Made by a program: the position numbers and the translations under genes
Notes under the pieces: model-generated
Databases searched by the model: none
The model's input: the letters and a program-made list of their open reading frames with translations, nothing else
What the model was told of the DNA's origin: nothing
Shown here: positions 20,551 through 22,925 of the stretch, in pieces
How positions within the stretch are numbered: the first letter of the stretch is position 1
How the letters are laid out: the number at the start of each line of letters is the position of its first letter
Assembly: GCA_019658985.1 (NCBI GenBank)
Contig: JAIFWS010000007.1
Location: forward strand, 1 to 22,925
Length of the DNA: 22,925 bases
Source of the DNA: Candidatus Parcubacteria bacterium
GTDB lineage: Bacteria > Patescibacteriota > Minisyncoccia > Minisyncoccales > Staskawiczbacteraceae
Direction: 5' to 3'

Positions 20551-22800
20551 ATGCCTATTATATTACAACAAGTCCAGGATATGCTTAGAAAGGCCTGGAA
20601 TACTATCAAAAAGAACCGGAAAACTCTCCTTAAAATCGGCAAATACGCCGCCTTTTTGGTGTTGGCCATGGTTATCTTGGTGATGGGTTTGTTCTTTTAT
20701 TACACCTATGACCTGCCCCGCCCGGAAAAATTCACGGAAACCCCCTTTATCCAATCCACTAAAATCTACGACCGGACCGGCAAAGTCCTGCTCTATGATA
20801 TTTACGGGGAAGAAAAGCGGGAAATCGTGGATTTTGATAAGATCTCAGACAACCTAAAACACGCCATCTTGGCCTCGGAGGACGCTAGGTTCTACCATCA
20901 CGGGGGAATCGATCTTGAGGCGATCATCAGGTCTGTTTTAGTTGACTTGAAGTTGCAAAGCCCCAGCGAAGGAGCCTCAACCATCACCCAGCAATTAATC
21001 CGGTTCGTCTATTTGAATAACCAAAAAACTCTCCAGCGAAAGGTGCGGGAAATCGTACTTTCCATTGAATTAGAAAAACGGTATTCAAAGGACCAGATTT
21101 TTGACTGGTATTTAAACCAGATCCCGTTCGGCCAGAATGCCTACGGGGCTGAGGCGGCCGCGCAAACCTACTTCAGCACTTCCGCTGCTAATCTTACCAT
21201 AGCGCAATCGGCGCTTTTAACCGGGCTCATTAAAGCCCCCAGCTACTATTCCCCTTACGGATCCCATAGAGACCAGCTGATGCAAAAGAAGGATTACATT
21301 TTAAAACAGATGCGGGACCAGGGATACATCAGCCAGGAGCAAATGGACAGTGCAAAAAGCGAAGTCCTGAAATTTTCCGACCGGATAACGCCGATCAAGG
21401 CGCCGCACTTTGTCATGTACATCCAGCAATACCTAGAAAATAAATATGGGTCCGATTTCCTGAAAGAAAAGGGATTGAAAGTGTATACCACCCTTGATTG
21501 GGATCTGCAGCAACACGCGGAAAAAGTAATCCAAGATGCCGATAAATCCATTAAAGCCTACAAAGCCAATAATGCCGCGGCGGCTGTTATCGATCCCAAG
21601 ACCGGAGAAATCCTAACCCTGGTTGGATCAAAAGATTATTTCGCAAAATCATATCCCGAAGGATGCGATCAGAAAGCCAATGGAAGCTGTTTATTTGATC
21701 CGCAATTTGATGTGGCAATCATGGGCCAACGCCAGCCAGGTTCTTCGTTTAAACCATTTGTCTACGCAACAGCATTCAAACAGGGGTATACTCCAAATAC
21801 CATTTTATGGGACGTCAAAACCGAATTTAATACCTACTGCAGCCCGGATGGCAATCAAGTAGAAGCCGCCAACGGATTAAAATGCTACAACCCCCAAGAT
21901 TATGATGGAAAATATCGGGGGCCGATTGATATCCGGCACGCACTCGACCAATCACTGAACATCCCCGCCGTAGAAGCCCTCTACTTGGTTGGCGTGAAAA
22001 ACAGCATCCAAACCGCCCACGATATGGGAATCACCACATTAAACCAGCCTGACCGCTATGGATTGGGCTTGGTGCTGGGAGGAGGAGAAGTGACCTTGCT
22101 TGATATGACCTCGGCCTATGGAGTGTTTGCGGCTGAAGGCCAGCGGGTACCGCCGGTAAGCATTTTAAAAATAGAAGATTCCAGCGGAAATGTTATCGAG
22201 CAGAATAATAAACAACGGGCCCAGGTATTAGATACCCAGGTAGCGCGCACCATGAGCGATGTGCTATCTGATAACAGCGCCCGTGCCGCGATCTTCGGAG
22301 TTAATAACCCACTGCACTTTGCCAACTACCAAGTGGCCGCCAAAACCGGTACGACCCAGTTTTCCAATGACGCCTGGACGATGGGATATACTCCCTTTGC
22401 GGCTGTGGGTGTTTGGGTCGGAAATAATAATAATGCTCCGACTACTGGAGAGAGCACCACGCTTGCCGCCCCGATCTGGCATAAGATCATGCAGAAAATA
22501 CTGGAAACGCATCCGGTGGAAAATTTCACCAAACCCGACCCGGTCGAAGTTAAAAATCCTATTTTAGCGGGCCAATTACCACCAGATCAGCCACCTCATA
22601 GCATTCTGTATTACATCGATAAGGATAATCCAAGCAACACTTCATATCCAAACCCAAATAAAGATCCGCTGTTCCCGTTCTGGGAACAGGCTGTGCAAAG
22701 TTGGGTGCAGGCTACCCAGCCGGTCATCCAGCCTCCGCCCGTGGATCCCAACATCCCCATCATTATTCCTCCCCAAATCCCCGGTCCGCCAGTTATATAA
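20551..22800 (+). CDS. Bifunctional penicillin-binding protein 1A-type (GT51 transglycosylase and transpeptidase)
   Basis: The 749-residue class A PBP polymerises and cross-links peptidoglycan outside the membrane. A basic cytoplasmic start is followed by one membrane segment (about 32-52). The GT51 domain has SEDARFYHHGGID with catalytic Glu110, GASTITQQLIR, and RKVREIVLSIELEKRYSKDQIFDWYLNQIPFG. The transpeptidase has SxxK at Ser398-Lys401 (PGSSFKPF), SLN at 468-470 and KTG at 598-600 (AAKTGTTQFSNDAW). An Asn-rich stretch (WVGNNNNAP) follows. The C-terminus is a Pro-rich tail (PPPVDPNIPIIIPPQIPGPP), probably extended at the surface. Translation could also begin at Met11. It lies between two strong terminators, so it is its own unit. 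Confidence 0.96.
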   Translation: MPIILQQVQDMLRKAWNTIKKNRKTLLKIGKYAAFLVLAMVILVMGLFFYYTYDLPRPEKFTETPFIQSTKIYDRTGKVLLYDIYGEEKREIVDFDKISDNLKHAILASEDARFYHHGGIDLEAIIRSVLVDLKLQSPSEGASTITQQLIRFVYLNNQKTLQRKVREIVLSIELEKRYSKDQIFDWYLNQIPFGQNAYGAEAAAQTYFSTSAANLTIAQSALLTGLIKAPSYYSPYGSHRDQLMQKKDYILKQMRDQGYISQEQMDSAKSEVLKFSDRITPIKAPHFVMYIQQYLENKYGSDFLKEKGLKVYTTLDWDLQQHAEKVIQDADKSIKAYKANNAAAAVIDPKTGEILTLVGSKDYFAKSYPEGCDQKANGSCLFDPQFDVAIMGQRQPGSSFKPFVYATAFKQGYTPNTILWDVKTEFNTYCSPDGNQVEAANGLKCYNPQDYDGKYRGPIDIRHALDQSLNIPAVEALYLVGVKNSIQTAHDMGITTLNQPDRYGLGLVLGGGEVTLLDMTSAYGVFAAEGQRVPPVSILKIEDSSGNVIEQNNKQRAQVLDTQVARTMSDVLSDNSARAAIFGVNNPLHFANYQVAAKTGTTQFSNDAWTMGYTPFAAVGVWVGNNNNAPTTGESTTLAAPIWHKIMQKILETHPVENFTKPDPVEVKNPILAGQLPPDQPPHSILYYIDKDNPSNTSYPNPNKDPLFPFWEQAVQSWVQATQPVIQPPPVDPNIPIIIPPQIPGPPVI

Positions 22801-22801
22801 C

Positions 22802-22830
22802 AAAAAAATCCGCCAAGTGGCGGATTTTTT
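22802..22830. terminator. Bidirectional intrinsic terminator between the PBP gene and dnaN
   Basis: A-run plus ATCCGCC (22802-22814), loop AAGT, then GGCGGAT plus T-run (22819-22830). It serves the plus-strand PBP gene and, from the other side, the convergent dnaN. Confidence 0.92.
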
Positions 22831-22839
22831 GTAAATACA

Positions 22840-22925
22840 TTACATTAATTTTATCGGCATGAGCATGTAAGTGTAACTGGAGTCTCCCACAGGCCTTAAA
22901 ATGCACGGCCCGTCCTCTTTGCTGA
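22840..22925 (-). CDS. dnaN: DNA polymerase III beta clamp, C-terminal end (partial)
   Basis: The minus strand from the window edge reads KEDGPCILRPVGDSSYTYM followed by LMPIKLM and TAA at 22842-22840. This matches the C-terminus of the sliding clamp, where a Pro-hydrophobic-hydrophobic stretch, an Asp-containing turn, Tyr-x-Tyr and a final MP(M/I)(R/K)L pattern form the last strands next to the protein-binding pocket. Only 27 residues are visible. The beta clamp encircles DNA and holds the replicative polymerase and repair enzymes. The call rests on this short end only. Confidence 0.8.
   Translation of the reverse strand, partial: SKEDGPCILRPVGDSSYTYMLMPIKLM

Overview
The window looks like a chromosomal segment of a Candidate Phyla Radiation (Patescibacteria, Parcubacteria-like) bacterium. 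This is inferred from gene content: an archaeal-type UMP kinase, a half-length MFS protein, a frameshifted lamin-tail surface protein, a degenerate DHH-family protein in front of a short PilB ATPase, many single-pass secreted proteins of unknown function, very tight gene packing, weak or absent Shine-Dalgarno sites on most genes, and A-tract/T-tract hairpin terminators. TGA and TAG both act as stops, so the genetic code looks standard. No database search was possible, so family calls rest on motifs read from the translations.

Layout. (1) 1-4206, minus strand: pyrH, a membrane-anchored unknown protein, argS, a second membrane-anchored unknown protein and a histidine phosphatase cut by the window edge. 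(2) 4256-5400: a GC-richer island with a small unknown ORF (4406-4726) and, upstream of it, a strongly structured minus-strand transcription unit (about 5365-4888) with a near-consensus promoter and an intrinsic terminator but no long ORF. It is a candidate undescribed large noncoding RNA. (3) 5441-7486, plus strand: smpB, ssrA (tmRNA), infC, rpmI and rplT, with zero or very short spacers between smpB, ssrA and infC and a branched RNA structure before rpmI. (4) 7541-13355, minus strand: a DNA-repair run of a PolI-type 5' nuclease, a HAMP protein, mutM, a half MFS, polX, a Nudix hydrolase and an MGMT-family protein, followed by a GIY-YIG gene enclosed by perfect 29-bp inverted repeats. (5) 13414-14713, minus: a GC-richer HD-domain gene with its own promoter and terminator, then tsaE. 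(6) 14760-22800, plus: degenerate DHH protein, PilB-type ATPase, a 140-nt structured element closed by a 24-position stem, ruvB, a broken lamin-tail gene, yebC, ruvC, a 57-residue hyper-acidic protein with its own promoter and terminator, and a bifunctional penicillin-binding protein. (7) The 3' end of a minus-strand gene matching the DnaN C-terminus.

Functional themes are translation and ribosome rescue (argS, smpB, ssrA, infC, rpmI, rplT, tsaE), base-excision repair and recombination (5' nuclease, mutM, polX, MGMT, ruvB, ruvC) and the cell envelope (PBP, PilB, anchored proteins). The most unusual features are the roughly 480-nt structured transcript divergent from smpB-ssrA, the stem-closed element between pilB and ruvB, the inverted-repeat-flanked GIY-YIG gene, and the acidic mini-gene.
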